Positions 13,926 to 20,838 of a stretch of 20,838 nucleotides of DNA are shown here, piece by piece. Each line of letters opens with the position of its first letter. Position 1 is the first letter of the stretch. Source of the stretch: Bacillota bacterium (GTDB lineage Bacteria; Bacillota_A; Clostridia; Clostridiales; Clostridiaceae); assembly GCA_021837545.1 (NCBI GenBank), contig JAKBFR010000035.1:1-20838 (forward strand), written 5' to 3'. The position numbers and the translations under genes are program-made. The notes under the pieces are model-generated. The model saw nothing but the letters and a program-made list of their open reading frames with translations, searched no databases and was not told the origin of the DNA.

Positions 13926-13926
13926 G
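13901..13926. other. attR core and right arm
   Basis: The 14-bp arm TCGCAAGTGAGTTC (13901-13914), spacer TTGCAGCA, then CAAG (13923-13926) and host sequence. The arm is the exact reverse complement of the attL arm. The inferred crossover is CA at 13923-13924. Confidence 0.8.
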
Positions 13927-14723
13927 GTGCTGACAAAACAATGCAAGCAGTTTTAAGTAAATCAGCAGACATTGGTTTTTGTGGACCTGAGCAAACAATT
14001 TACATTAACAATCAAGGAAGAGAAGATTATCCTGTGCTTTTTGCACAGCTTACTCAAAAGGATGGCTCTTTCCTAGTTGGAAGAACTAAAGATGATAATT
14101 TTAAATGGAACAATATTAAAGGGAAAGATGTTATAGGGGGAAGACCTGGTGGGGTTCCTGCTATGGCCCTTGAATATGCATTGAAACAAAACAATATTAA
14201 CCCTAAAACAGATGTTAACATGGTTACTAATATAGATTTTGCTGCAACTGCTGGTGCATTTAAAGGCGGTACTGGAGACTATGTAGCACTTTTTGAGCCA
14301 ACAGCATCAGTTCTTGCAAAAGAGGGGACTGGAACTATACTTGCATCAGTTGGTGAAGAGTCAGGTCTTATTCCTTATACTTGCTATTTCACTACAAAAT
14401 CTTATATGGACAAAAATCCTAAAATTATTGAAAGTTTTACAAAGGCAATTTATAAAGGACAACAGTGGTTCTTTAGTCATAGTACAGAAGAAGTTGCAGA
14501 TAGTATAATTGAATATTTCCCTGGTACTGAGAAAGAGACAATTATGACTGTTATAGATAATTACAAAAAAATTGATGCATTAGCACATACACCAGAGATT
14601 AAAGAAGAAAACCTAGATAGACTTATGGATATAATTGCAGATTATGATGCGAGTTTAATGCCACAAAGGCCTGAATTTAATAAGATAGTAGATAATTCAT
14701 ATGCTCAAAAAGTAGTTAAGTAG
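13923..14723 (+). pseudogene. ABC importer substrate-binding lipoprotein, 3' part (interrupted gene)
   Basis: Continuation of the gene begun at 4610. From CAA at 13923 it reads QGADKT and then MQAVLSKSADIGFCGPEQTI, the expected second block of NMT1/SsuA-type binding proteins. It goes on with GKDVIGGRPGGVPAMALEYA and DYVALFEPTASVLAKEGTG to a normal C-terminus. The internal ATG at 13941 lacks a ribosome-binding site, so this piece is probably not translated as a functional protein. Without a signal peptide it could not be exported. It contributes 265 of the 337 residues of the rebuilt protein. The ATPase gene starts 34 bases after its stop. Confidence 0.88.
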
Positions 14724-14757
14724 AGGTCACGTGAAGATGAGAAGGTGGTGATTTAAT

Positions 14758-15525
14758 TTGAGCTTGCTTAAAATATGCGATATATCTATGAACTATCATT
14801 CTATTAAAGGAGAAACACAAGCTTTAAATAATGTGAATTTCGAAGTAAATGAGGGTGAGTTTATTTCTATTTTAGGTCCGTCAGGATGTGGCAAATCTAC
14901 TTTGCTTAATATAATGAATGGATTGTTAGAACCGTCTAGTGGGTATGTATTATACAAAAGTGAAGATATAAAAAACAATTTGGATAAAATAGGATATATG
15001 TTTCAAAAGGATCATCTTTTTGAATGGAATACTGTTTGGGAAAATGTAACTCTTGGATTAAAAATAAAAAGGCAATTAAACAATGAATCCAAAGAGAGAG
15101 TAAATGAATTATTAGACACTTATGGATTACAAAGATTTAAGGAGCATTATCCAAGTGAACTTTCTGGTGGAATGAGACAAAGAGTTGCTCTTATAAGAAC
15201 TTTAGCTTTAAAACCTGAAATACTTTTTTTAGATGAGCCATTTTCAGCATTAGATTATCAATCAAGACTTTTAGTATGTGATGATGTTTATAATATAATT
15301 AAAACGGAAAAAAAGACAGCAATTATGGTAACTCATGATATTGCAGAAGCTATTTCTATATCTCAAAAAGTAATAGTATTAACTAAAAGACCATCAAATG
15401 TAAAAGTAGAAATTCCTATAGATTTTAAAAATGATAATCTAACTCCATTTCAAAAGAGAAAAAATCCACTGTTTAGTGATTATTTCAATAGACTATGGAA
15501 GGAGTTGGATCAAAGTAATGAGTAA
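14758..15525 (+). CDS. ABC importer ATP-binding protein (nitrate/sulfonate/taurine type)
   Basis: A 255-residue ABC ATPase that powers the importer from the cytoplasmic side. Walker A is GPSGCGKST (40-48). The Q-loop is near GYMFQKDHLFEW. The signature LSGGMRQR is at 135-142. Walker B is ILFLDEP with Asp159 and catalytic Glu160. The switch His lies in VTHDIAEA. The start is TTG at 14758, with AAGGTGGTGA ahead of it; no ATG fits. It follows the split lipoprotein gene and overlaps the permease gene by eight bases, so the three form one operon. Sequence type matches SsuB/TauB/NrtD/ThiZ; the substrate is not resolvable. Confidence 0.93.
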   Translation: MSLLKICDISMNYHSIKGETQALNNVNFEVNEGEFISILGPSGCGKSTLLNIMNGLLEPSSGYVLYKSEDIKNNLDKIGYMFQKDHLFEWNTVWENVTLGLKIKRQLNNESKERVNELLDTYGLQRFKEHYPSELSGGMRQRVALIRTLALKPEILFLDEPFSALDYQSRLLVCDDVYNIIKTEKKTAIMVTHDIAEAISISQKVIVLTKRPSNVKVEIPIDFKNDNLTPFQKRKNPLFSDYFNRLWKELDQSNE

Positions 15526-16438
15526 GAAACCTGAGATACATTTCTTAAAAAAACCAAAAGAGGAGAATGCAAAAAAGAAAAGTAACAATTTAACTGAAGA
15601 CGTTAAAGTAGATAAAAAATATAAAAAAGTAAAATCAGAAGATAAAGTCAGTAAAGAACATGAAATATATTTAAAAAAAGTAAAATCTACTAAAAGAAGA
15701 ATTGTAATTACTAGAATTCTTATACTTGTTATTTTCATTGCTTTATGGCAAACAGCTGCTAGTTTAAAATGGATTGATCCATTTCTAACTTCAAGCCCAG
15801 CTAGAGTTATTAAATCCTTTGTATCTTTATATGAAGATGGAAGTTTATTTAAGCATATAGGAATTACTTGCTATGAAACTATTTTAGGATTTTCTTTAGG
15901 TACAATTTTAGGTGCTGTAATTGCAGTGATTTTATGGTCGTGTCCTTTTGTATCAAAGATATTAGATCCATATATAGTAGTTTTGAATGCACTTCCTAAG
16001 GTTGCTTTAGCTCCAATTATAATATTTTGGATTGGAAATGGGATGCCTGCTATAATTGTTATTGCACTTTTAATTTCAGTGGTAACAACAGTTATCAGCA
16101 TTCTAACTGGATTTAATGAAATAGATAAAGAAAAAATTATGCTAATGAATACCTTCAGAGCATCTAAGACACAAATATTAAGATATTTAATATTCCCATA
16201 TTCTATTCCAATTTTTATCTCAGCTTTAAAAATAAATGTAGGGCTATCTTGGGTAGGAGTAATAATGGGTGAATTCTTGGTAGCTAAGAATGGTTTGGGC
16301 TTTTTAATAGTCTATGGTGGACAAGTTGCACAATTAGATATGGTAATGATGAGTATTGTAATTCTTTCTATAATTGCATTTATTATGTATGAAATGGTTG
16401 CATTTACGGAAAAAAAACTTGTGAAAGATAAAAATTAA
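15518..16438 (+). CDS. ABC importer permease (nitrate/sulfonate/taurine type)
   Basis: A 306-residue inner-membrane permease with about six spans and a C-terminal BPD_transp_1 domain. The coupling-helix (EAA-like) region is NTFRASKTQILRYLIFPYSI. Unusually, the first about 60 residues form a very Lys/Glu-rich cytoplasmic extension (KKPKEENAKKKSNN, KKYKKVKSEDK) before the first span RILILVIFIALWQTAAS. ATG 15518 was chosen: it overlaps the ATPase stop (ATGAGTAA), and AAGGAG lies within the end of the ATPase gene. A longer TTG-type frame (15476) is rejected. With the binding lipoprotein broken, this permease and its ATPase probably lack substrate delivery. Confidence 0.92.
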   Translation: MSKKPEIHFLKKPKEENAKKKSNNLTEDVKVDKKYKKVKSEDKVSKEHEIYLKKVKSTKRRIVITRILILVIFIALWQTAASLKWIDPFLTSSPARVIKSFVSLYEDGSLFKHIGITCYETILGFSLGTILGAVIAVILWSCPFVSKILDPYIVVLNALPKVALAPIIIFWIGNGMPAIIVIALLISVVTTVISILTGFNEIDKEKIMLMNTFRASKTQILRYLIFPYSIPIFISALKINVGLSWVGVIMGEFLVAKNGLGFLIVYGGQVAQLDMVMMSIVILSIIAFIMYEMVAFTEKKLVKDKN

Positions 16439-16671
16439 ATTAAAATTTTCTAAATAAATATATAATAATTAAATACAGTCTTAAAATATAGAAATAGAAT
16501 GATGTTTAGTAAAAAGGTAACCTTTACTTAAAGTAAAAAGCAGTTTTACTTATTGATGCAATAGTGGTAAATTAAATGATATAAGGCACATTCAAAAAAA
16601 TAACAGTCTAATATGCAATATATTGGACTAGTTATTTTTTTAAGATGTCTAAGTAATTGGAGGGTGAAAAA
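16439..16671. promoter_or_regulatory. lrgA leader with alternative hairpins
   Basis: AGTAAAAAGGT...ACCTTTACTT (about 16508-16530) and AAGTAAAA-AGCAG-TTTTACTT (16531-16551) share related sequence and can pair alternatively. A palindromic repeat ending in T7 follows (16585-16650). This layout could be an attenuator, but there is no independent support. Confidence 0.35.
16585..16650. repeat. Palindromic intergenic repeat, copy 1
   Basis: GGCACATTC is followed by A7, TAAC and AGTCTAATAT, which pair with ATATTGGACT, AGTTA and T7. The ends are roughly complementary. The T-run could also terminate transcription ahead of lrgA. A related shorter copy lies at 17036-17082. Confidence 0.6.
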
Positions 16672-17031
16672 TTGAAATTATTTAGAGAATCACTAATTAT
16701 ATTTGGAATTTATCTGCTAGGGGAATTATTATCATCATTGCTCCACTTGCCAATACCAGGCAATATTTTAGGTATGGTAATATTATTTATTTTATTATGT
16801 ACTAAGGTAGTTAAGGTTGATAACATTTCTAATGTCACAAATTTTTTATTAGATCATTTGGCTTTCTTTTTTATTCCAGCAGGAGTAGGACTTATGACTT
16901 CAATTGGAATAATAAAATCAACATGGTGGCAATTATTAGTAGTATGTATATCAACAACAATTATTATAATCGGAGTAACTGGAATTATTGTTCAAATTAT
17001 TTCAAGAAGAACAAAAGAGAAAAATATTTAA
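16672..17031 (+). CDS. lrgA: LrgA/CidA-family holin-like membrane protein
   Basis: Encodes 119 residues with four hydrophobic spans and the family signature LHLPIPGNILGMVILFILL plus HLAFFFIPAGVGLM. LrgA/CidA proteins oligomerise in the membrane. They are associated with control of murein hydrolases and with pyruvate uptake in other Firmicutes. TTG 16672 is preferred as start, seven bases after GGAGGG (16659-16664); a TTG at 16657 would overlap that site. Its partner lrgB follows after 86 bases, an unusually wide gap that holds a copy of a palindromic repeat. LrgA and CidA cannot be distinguished by sequence alone. Confidence 0.9.
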   Translation: MKLFRESLIIFGIYLLGELLSSLLHLPIPGNILGMVILFILLCTKVVKVDNISNVTNFLLDHLAFFFIPAGVGLMTSIGIIKSTWWQLLVVCISTTIIIIGVTGIIVQIISRRTKEKNI

Positions 17032-17035
17032 TTTA

Positions 17036-17082
17036 GGTACATTCAAAAAATAACAGATTAGTATGTTTGTTTATTTCGTGCC
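17036..17082. repeat. Palindromic intergenic repeat, copy 2
   Basis: GGTACATTC, A6 and TAACAGATTAGTATG match copy 1 closely. It ends TTATTTCGTGCC, so the outer ends GGTAC/GTGCC are near-complementary. It separates lrgA from lrgB. Confidence 0.55.
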
Positions 17083-17117
17083 GTAGATTAAAATTATAAG
17101 AAATGAAGGTGAAGTAT

Positions 17118-17831
17118 TTGGAAATATTAACAAATAATATTCTATTTGGACTAGTGCTTTCGCTAGCAGCTTTTGAAATAGGGATATTTATTAACAGAAA
17201 TACAAGAATACCAATTTTAAATCCATTACTTATTGCAATAGCAAGTGTAATATGTTTTCTATTTGCATTTAATATTGATTTTGATACATATAATAAAGGT
17301 GGTCAATTTATAAATATGTTTCTTGGACCATCAACTGTAGTACTTGCAGTACCTTTATATAAGCAACTTGATTTACTTAAAAAGAATGCTAAAGCTATTT
17401 TAACTGGAATATTTGTAGGTAGTTCTATAGGGATAGTTTCTATAATCGGAATATCATATTTATTAGGATTAAATGCAAGCATAATAAAATCATTAGTACC
17501 TAAATCAGTAACAACACCTATAGGGATATCAATCAGTAGTCAGCTAGGAGGATTAGTTCCAATAACAGTGTTAGCTATTATAGTTACAGGTATAATAGGA
17601 GCTGTTTTTGGACCAACTATATGTAAATTATTTAAGATAAAAGATAAGGTTGCAGTTGGAGTAGCTATAGGAACTGCTTCACATGCTGTTGGAACTAGTA
17701 AAGCATTAGAATTAGGAGAAATAGAAGGAGCTATGAGTAGCCTTTCAATAGGCATTGCAGGAATAATGACAGTAATAATTGCACCTATTGCATATAATTT
17801 AGCAACAGTTATATATCACATGATAAAATAA
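17118..17831 (+). CDS. lrgB: LrgB/CidB-family membrane protein
   Basis: About 237 residues, the usual LrgB size, with about seven hydrophobic spans. Family blocks include SLVPKSVTTPIGISIS, GPTICKLFKI and GTASHAVGTSKALELGEIEGA. It works with LrgA in the membrane. Two starts compete: ATG at 17103 has no ribosome-binding site, whereas TTG at 17118 follows AAGGTGA (17106-17112); I prefer TTG, with moderate certainty. It ends 62 bases before cutC. Confidence 0.9.
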   Translation: MEILTNNILFGLVLSLAAFEIGIFINRNTRIPILNPLLIAIASVICFLFAFNIDFDTYNKGGQFINMFLGPSTVVLAVPLYKQLDLLKKNAKAILTGIFVGSSIGIVSIIGISYLLGLNASIIKSLVPKSVTTPIGISISSQLGGLVPITVLAIIVTGIIGAVFGPTICKLFKIKDKVAVGVAIGTASHAVGTSKALELGEIEGAMSSLSIGIAGIMTVIIAPIAYNLATVIYHMIK

Positions 17832-17893
17832 GTATGGATATAAATTAATTGTTATTTGAGGCATAAGGATATTATAAGTTGGAGGTGAAAATT

Positions 17894-18502
17894 ATGTCTA
17901 TATTTGAAGCTTGTGTTGGAAATTATAAGGAAGCTGTTTTAGCAGCAGAAAAAGGAGCAAATAGAATTGAACTTTGTGATAATTTAATGGAAGGTGGAAC
18001 TACGCCTAGCTATGGTACAATTAAAAAAACACTAGAAAAATTAGACATACCAGTCATGGTCATTATAAGACCACGTGGTGGTGATTTCACTTATACAGAA
18101 GATGAATTAGAAATAATGAAATATGATGTACAAATGTGTAAGGAATTAGGTACCAGCGGAGTTGTAATTGGAGCAATTAAGGACTCTGGTGTGGATAAAG
18201 AGATAATAAGGGAATTAGTATCAATAGCGAAACCTATGACAATAACTTTTCATATGGCTTTTGATGAAATAGAAGACAAATATTCTGCTATTGATGAATT
18301 AATTCACATTGGAATCGATAGAGTACTTACTAAAGGTGGAAATGAAAGTGCTATGGTAGGTAAAGAGTTATTAAGAGATTTGGTTAAATATGCTAATGGC
18401 AGAATTTCAATAATGCCAGGTAAGGGAATAGATAAGGAAAATAGAGATTTTATATTAGAATATACTGGAGCATGTGAAATACATGGAAGTAAGGTTGTTT
18501 AA
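17894..18502 (+). CDS. cutC: CutC-family protein
   Basis: Encodes 202 residues with a TIM-barrel fold, close to the length of other Firmicute CutC proteins. Family blocks: FEACVGNYKEAVLAAEKGAN, RIELCDNLMEGGTTPSYGTI, VMVIIRPRGGDF, TFHMAFDE, RVLTKGG, IMPGKGI and EIHGSKV. ATG 17894 follows GGAGGTG (17881-17887). CutC was named for copper homeostasis in E. coli. That phenotype was later traced to the MicL small RNA made from within cutC, so the enzyme role is uncertain. It lies between lrgB and the YitT gene on the same strand, likely cotranscribed. Confidence 0.94.
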   Translation: MSIFEACVGNYKEAVLAAEKGANRIELCDNLMEGGTTPSYGTIKKTLEKLDIPVMVIIRPRGGDFTYTEDELEIMKYDVQMCKELGTSGVVIGAIKDSGVDKEIIRELVSIAKPMTITFHMAFDEIEDKYSAIDELIHIGIDRVLTKGGNESAMVGKELLRDLVKYANGRISIMPGKGIDKENRDFILEYTGACEIHGSKVV

Positions 18503-18534
18503 TGATTTTAAAATAAAAAATTTGGGGGAATAAC

Positions 18535-19377
18535 ATGAAAAAGTTGAAGGAATATGGAATTATAACAATAGGAGTAGTATTAGTACTTATATCCTTGGAG
18601 TTTTTCTTCTTTCCAAATAAAATAGCGTCAGGTGGAGTATCAGGATTAGCATTAGCAATTAATAATATCTTTAAAATTGATACAGGAATAGTAATGGTGA
18701 TATGCAATGCTATATTATTTGTGCTAGCATTTATATTTATTGGTGGAAATTTTGGAATTAAAAGTATGTATGCAGCATTTACATTATCATTTGCGTTATC
18801 AATTATAGAAAAAATGTATAAACCAATAGCTTTTACAAATAATTTAATGCTTGCTTCAATATTTGGGAGTGTACTTTTAGCTTTGGGAACAGCAATTATG
18901 CTTACTCAAGATGCTACTACAGGAGGTACTAGTATTACCGCAAAAATATTAAGTAAATATGGAAATATAGATTTTGGTAAGGGACTTCTAATATCTGATT
19001 CTATTGTAGTATTAATTGCAATGTATACATTTGGAACAGAATTAGCATTATTTGGACTATTAAGTATCTATCTGACTGGGACTTTAATTGATAAGTTTAT
19101 AGACGGATTTAATTTGTCAAAACAAGTTATGGTATTTACTGAGCAAGAAAAACTTGTTGCTGATTATATAATTAATGATATAAAGAAAGGATGTACTGTA
19201 TTTTATGGAAAGGGTGGGTATACTGGAAAACATACCTGCATGATTTTAACTATATTAACTAGAAGCCAATTTATAAAGCTCAAAAAGTTCATTAAAAATA
19301 ATGATTCCTATGCATTTATTACAGTTAATGAAACAAGCGAAGTTTTAGGAGAAGGATTCAAAAGTTTAAATGAATAA
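18535..19377 (+). CDS. YitT-family membrane protein
   Basis: Encodes 280 residues. The N-terminal half has about five spans with typical family sequence (FFPNKIASGGVSGLALAINN, LTQDATTGGTSITAKILSKY). The soluble C-terminal DUF2179 domain follows (VMVFTEQEKLVADYIINDIK, GYTGKHTCMILTILTRSQF, LGEGF). GGGGG (18524-18528 region) lies ahead of ATG. It starts 32 bases after cutC. The transported substrate of this family is not established. Confidence 0.93.
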   Translation: MKKLKEYGIITIGVVLVLISLEFFFFPNKIASGGVSGLALAINNIFKIDTGIVMVICNAILFVLAFIFIGGNFGIKSMYAAFTLSFALSIIEKMYKPIAFTNNLMLASIFGSVLLALGTAIMLTQDATTGGTSITAKILSKYGNIDFGKGLLISDSIVVLIAMYTFGTELALFGLLSIYLTGTLIDKFIDGFNLSKQVMVFTEQEKLVADYIINDIKKGCTVFYGKGGYTGKHTCMILTILTRSQFIKLKKFIKNNDSYAFITVNETSEVLGEGFKSLNE

Positions 19378-19428
19378 AAAAACGCATTTATAGAAAAAAA
19401 TTGTACATGATACAATATAAAGTGAAAT

Positions 19429-19465
19429 TTTTCAGCAGGAGGTAATACTCCTGCTGAATTTAGTT
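19429..19465 (+). terminator. Terminator-like hairpin after the YitT gene
   Basis: TTCAGCAGGAG and CTCCTGCTGAA form a perfect 11-bp stem around GTAATA. Only a short TTTAGTT follows, so termination may be weak. Confidence 0.6.
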
Positions 19466-19625
19466 AAGCGGCAAATTTGAAATAAAAGATGTTTAGCAAT
19501 ATTTACTTGTTGATTATAATAATGAATACAAATTATAATTATGTAAACAAACTAATTATAAAAAATAAAATATAATAACAAATTATAATGTTAAAATTAA
19601 TAAGAGATGCGGGAGAAAAGTAAAT
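19466..19625. promoter_or_regulatory. AT-rich upstream region of the 386-residue gene
   Basis: Extremely AT-rich (many TTATAAT-like words), so several -10 candidates exist but no -35 stands out. GGGAG (19613-19617) serves as ribosome-binding site for 19626. Confidence 0.35.
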
Positions 19626-20786
19626 ATGGCTTGTGACGATGAACTACTTATAACTTACGGACTAGGGTATGCTTTTGAAAAAAACAAATTATTAATTATT
19701 TCAGAAATTGAAGAAAAAACTGTATTGAAACAAGAAATAAATATTATAGAAGAAATAAATATTATTAATAAATTTAAAGAAAAACTTTACGACAAATGTA
19801 ATTTTAAATTTCCCAATGATTATATTATAAACATAGAAGAAGCACTAGAAGAAAAGTTAGCAAAAACTATACCTATAATTACATCAATAAAAGCCAAGAA
19901 TAAAAATATGGAAAAACAAGTTCATCTTATGGAGGAATATGTTAAAAAAGATTTAAGCCAGGTGAGATTAAAAAAAGAAGGGTATATACAAAAAGACTCA
20001 AACCTAGTTAAGGAATATTTAGATAATTGTGCTGAAGATCTAGAACTAGGTATAAAAGATAAAGAGCAAAAAGTATTAAAATATAATAAAATAATTCTAA
20101 AAATTATTTTAACTACTAGCTTTGGTAATGAGTTTAGTCATTTTTTAAGTAAACATGGACAAGTTAGTATTATAAGCACACATGATAAGCTTATAGAGGA
20201 ACAATTAGAATGTGAAATTAAGAATAATTTCTTAATAAAAAAGAAATATAGTGACCTTGATTTTTTGAATTTATTACTGTTTCTTGAAGAATGGCAAAAA
20301 AAATATTTTGTATGGGATGAAAAGTATACAAGCCTAATGTTCTCCATTGATAAAAATGGTGAGAAATATAAAGGTCAAAAGTCAGAGTTGAAAGATTTTG
20401 TAATATCGTTTATTAAAGAAAAAAGATATTTATATTTTCCTTTTGGAAAGTATGATGAAGACAATATATTTATAACTTTGAATGATGAAATGTATCAGAA
20501 TAATACGAAGAATAAAGAAAATAACCTAAAATCAGATAATAAACAAAGTAAGGTGATTTTAGAAAAAAAAGATAATAAATTATACGAAATTATGTCTATT
20601 AATTATAAAGAAATTGATTTAGAATATAACAAAGAAATAGGGTATTTACTTTCATATAACAATGATAATGTTTATATTTCTTTAGTCACTTATGACTTAA
20701 AGAATCAAAAAATAAGTTATGTAAATAAATTTGATTGTTTTAAAACAAAAATGATTGAAGCAATCGAAAAGCACTTTATAATATAA
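19626..20786 (+). CDS. Conserved-looking cytoplasmic protein of unknown function
   Basis: Encodes 386 residues, Lys/Glu/Asn/Ile-rich, with no signal peptide or membrane span. The N-terminus reads MACDDELLITYGLGYAFEKN. A long charged helical or coiled-coil stretch covers about 90-165 (KNKNMEKQVHLMEEYVKKDL and onward). A mixed alpha/beta middle includes FLSKHGQVSIISTHDKL and LLLFLEEWQKKYFVWDE. A hydrophilic linker rich in Asn and Lys is near 295-315. The C-terminal part has beta-like alternation (VYISLVTYDLKNQKISYVNK). I recognise no domain. It is preceded by a weak terminator and its own AT-rich leader, so it is probably transcribed alone. GGGAG lies about nine bases ahead of the ATG. Confidence 0.75.
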   Translation: MACDDELLITYGLGYAFEKNKLLIISEIEEKTVLKQEINIIEEINIINKFKEKLYDKCNFKFPNDYIINIEEALEEKLAKTIPIITSIKAKNKNMEKQVHLMEEYVKKDLSQVRLKKEGYIQKDSNLVKEYLDNCAEDLELGIKDKEQKVLKYNKIILKIILTTSFGNEFSHFLSKHGQVSIISTHDKLIEEQLECEIKNNFLIKKKYSDLDFLNLLLFLEEWQKKYFVWDEKYTSLMFSIDKNGEKYKGQKSELKDFVISFIKEKRYLYFPFGKYDEDNIFITLNDEMYQNNTKNKENNLKSDNKQSKVILEKKDNKLYEIMSINYKEIDLEYNKEIGYLLSYNNDNVYISLVTYDLKNQKISYVNKFDCFKTKMIEAIEKHFII

Positions 20787-20838
20787 ATAGCTTTTTAAAT
20801 TTTGAATGTCTTGAATATAGATACTTAATGTGAAAACT

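Noticed and set aside
14293..14508. 71-residue plus-strand ORF inside the lipoprotein 3' part
   Set aside because: Out-of-frame shadow of the real coding frame, with no features of its own.
13941..14723. Independent short binding-protein gene starting at ATG 13941
   Set aside because: The frame is open upstream with family sequence (QGADKT), no ribosome-binding site precedes the ATG, and the missing N-terminus is at 4610-4825.

Overview
The window looks like chromosomal DNA of a low-GC, spore-forming type Firmicute, most likely Clostridium sensu stricto. It is strongly AT-rich, Shine-Dalgarno sites are strong (GGAGG type), TTG starts are common, and the proteins (TopB, Amt, LrgAB, CutC, YitT) read as clostridial. 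The species cannot be fixed from the sequence alone.

Layout. (1) 1-344: a long imperfect hairpin (structured RNA or foldback element), then the topB leader. (2) 345-2504: topB, DNA topoisomerase III, with its terminator. (3) 2864-4375: an ammonium transporter gene with a leader that looks like an ANTAR-type transcription antiterminator: a hairpin with an A1/G4 hexaloop is mutually exclusive with an intrinsic terminator. (4) 4610-16438: an ABC importer operon of the NMT1/SsuA/TauA type (binding lipoprotein, ATPase, permease). Its lipoprotein gene is split after codon 72 by a 9.1-kb insertion (about 4825-13924). (5) 16672-17831: an LrgA/LrgB pair with palindromic repeats before each gene. (6) 17894-19377: cutC and a YitT-family membrane protein. 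(7) 19626-20786: an unrecognised 386-residue protein.

The insertion is the main point of interest. A large serine recombinase gene lies directly inside the left edge. The two edges share CAAG, and the element termini carry a perfect 14-bp inverted repeat. Joined in a circle, these form a symmetric attP-like site whose centre is the dinucleotide CA. Excision at that CA restores one continuous 337-codon lipoprotein gene. This is the geometry of an integrative, potentially excisable gene-interrupting element comparable to skin-type elements. The cargo is accessory: a 53-residue small protein, a secreted protein, an orphan sugar-binding lipoprotein, one intact and one truncated YvrJ-family gene, a decayed Sel1/AlbA-like fusion, a DUF3990-type (ADP-ribosyltransferase-fold) toxin-like gene with an overlapping putative antitoxin, and a HTH gene at the right edge. 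No conjugation, replication or phage structural genes are visible.

While the element is integrated, the importer keeps its ATPase and permease genes but has no intact binding protein, so it is probably inactive. Whether excision occurs, and when, cannot be told from the sequence.
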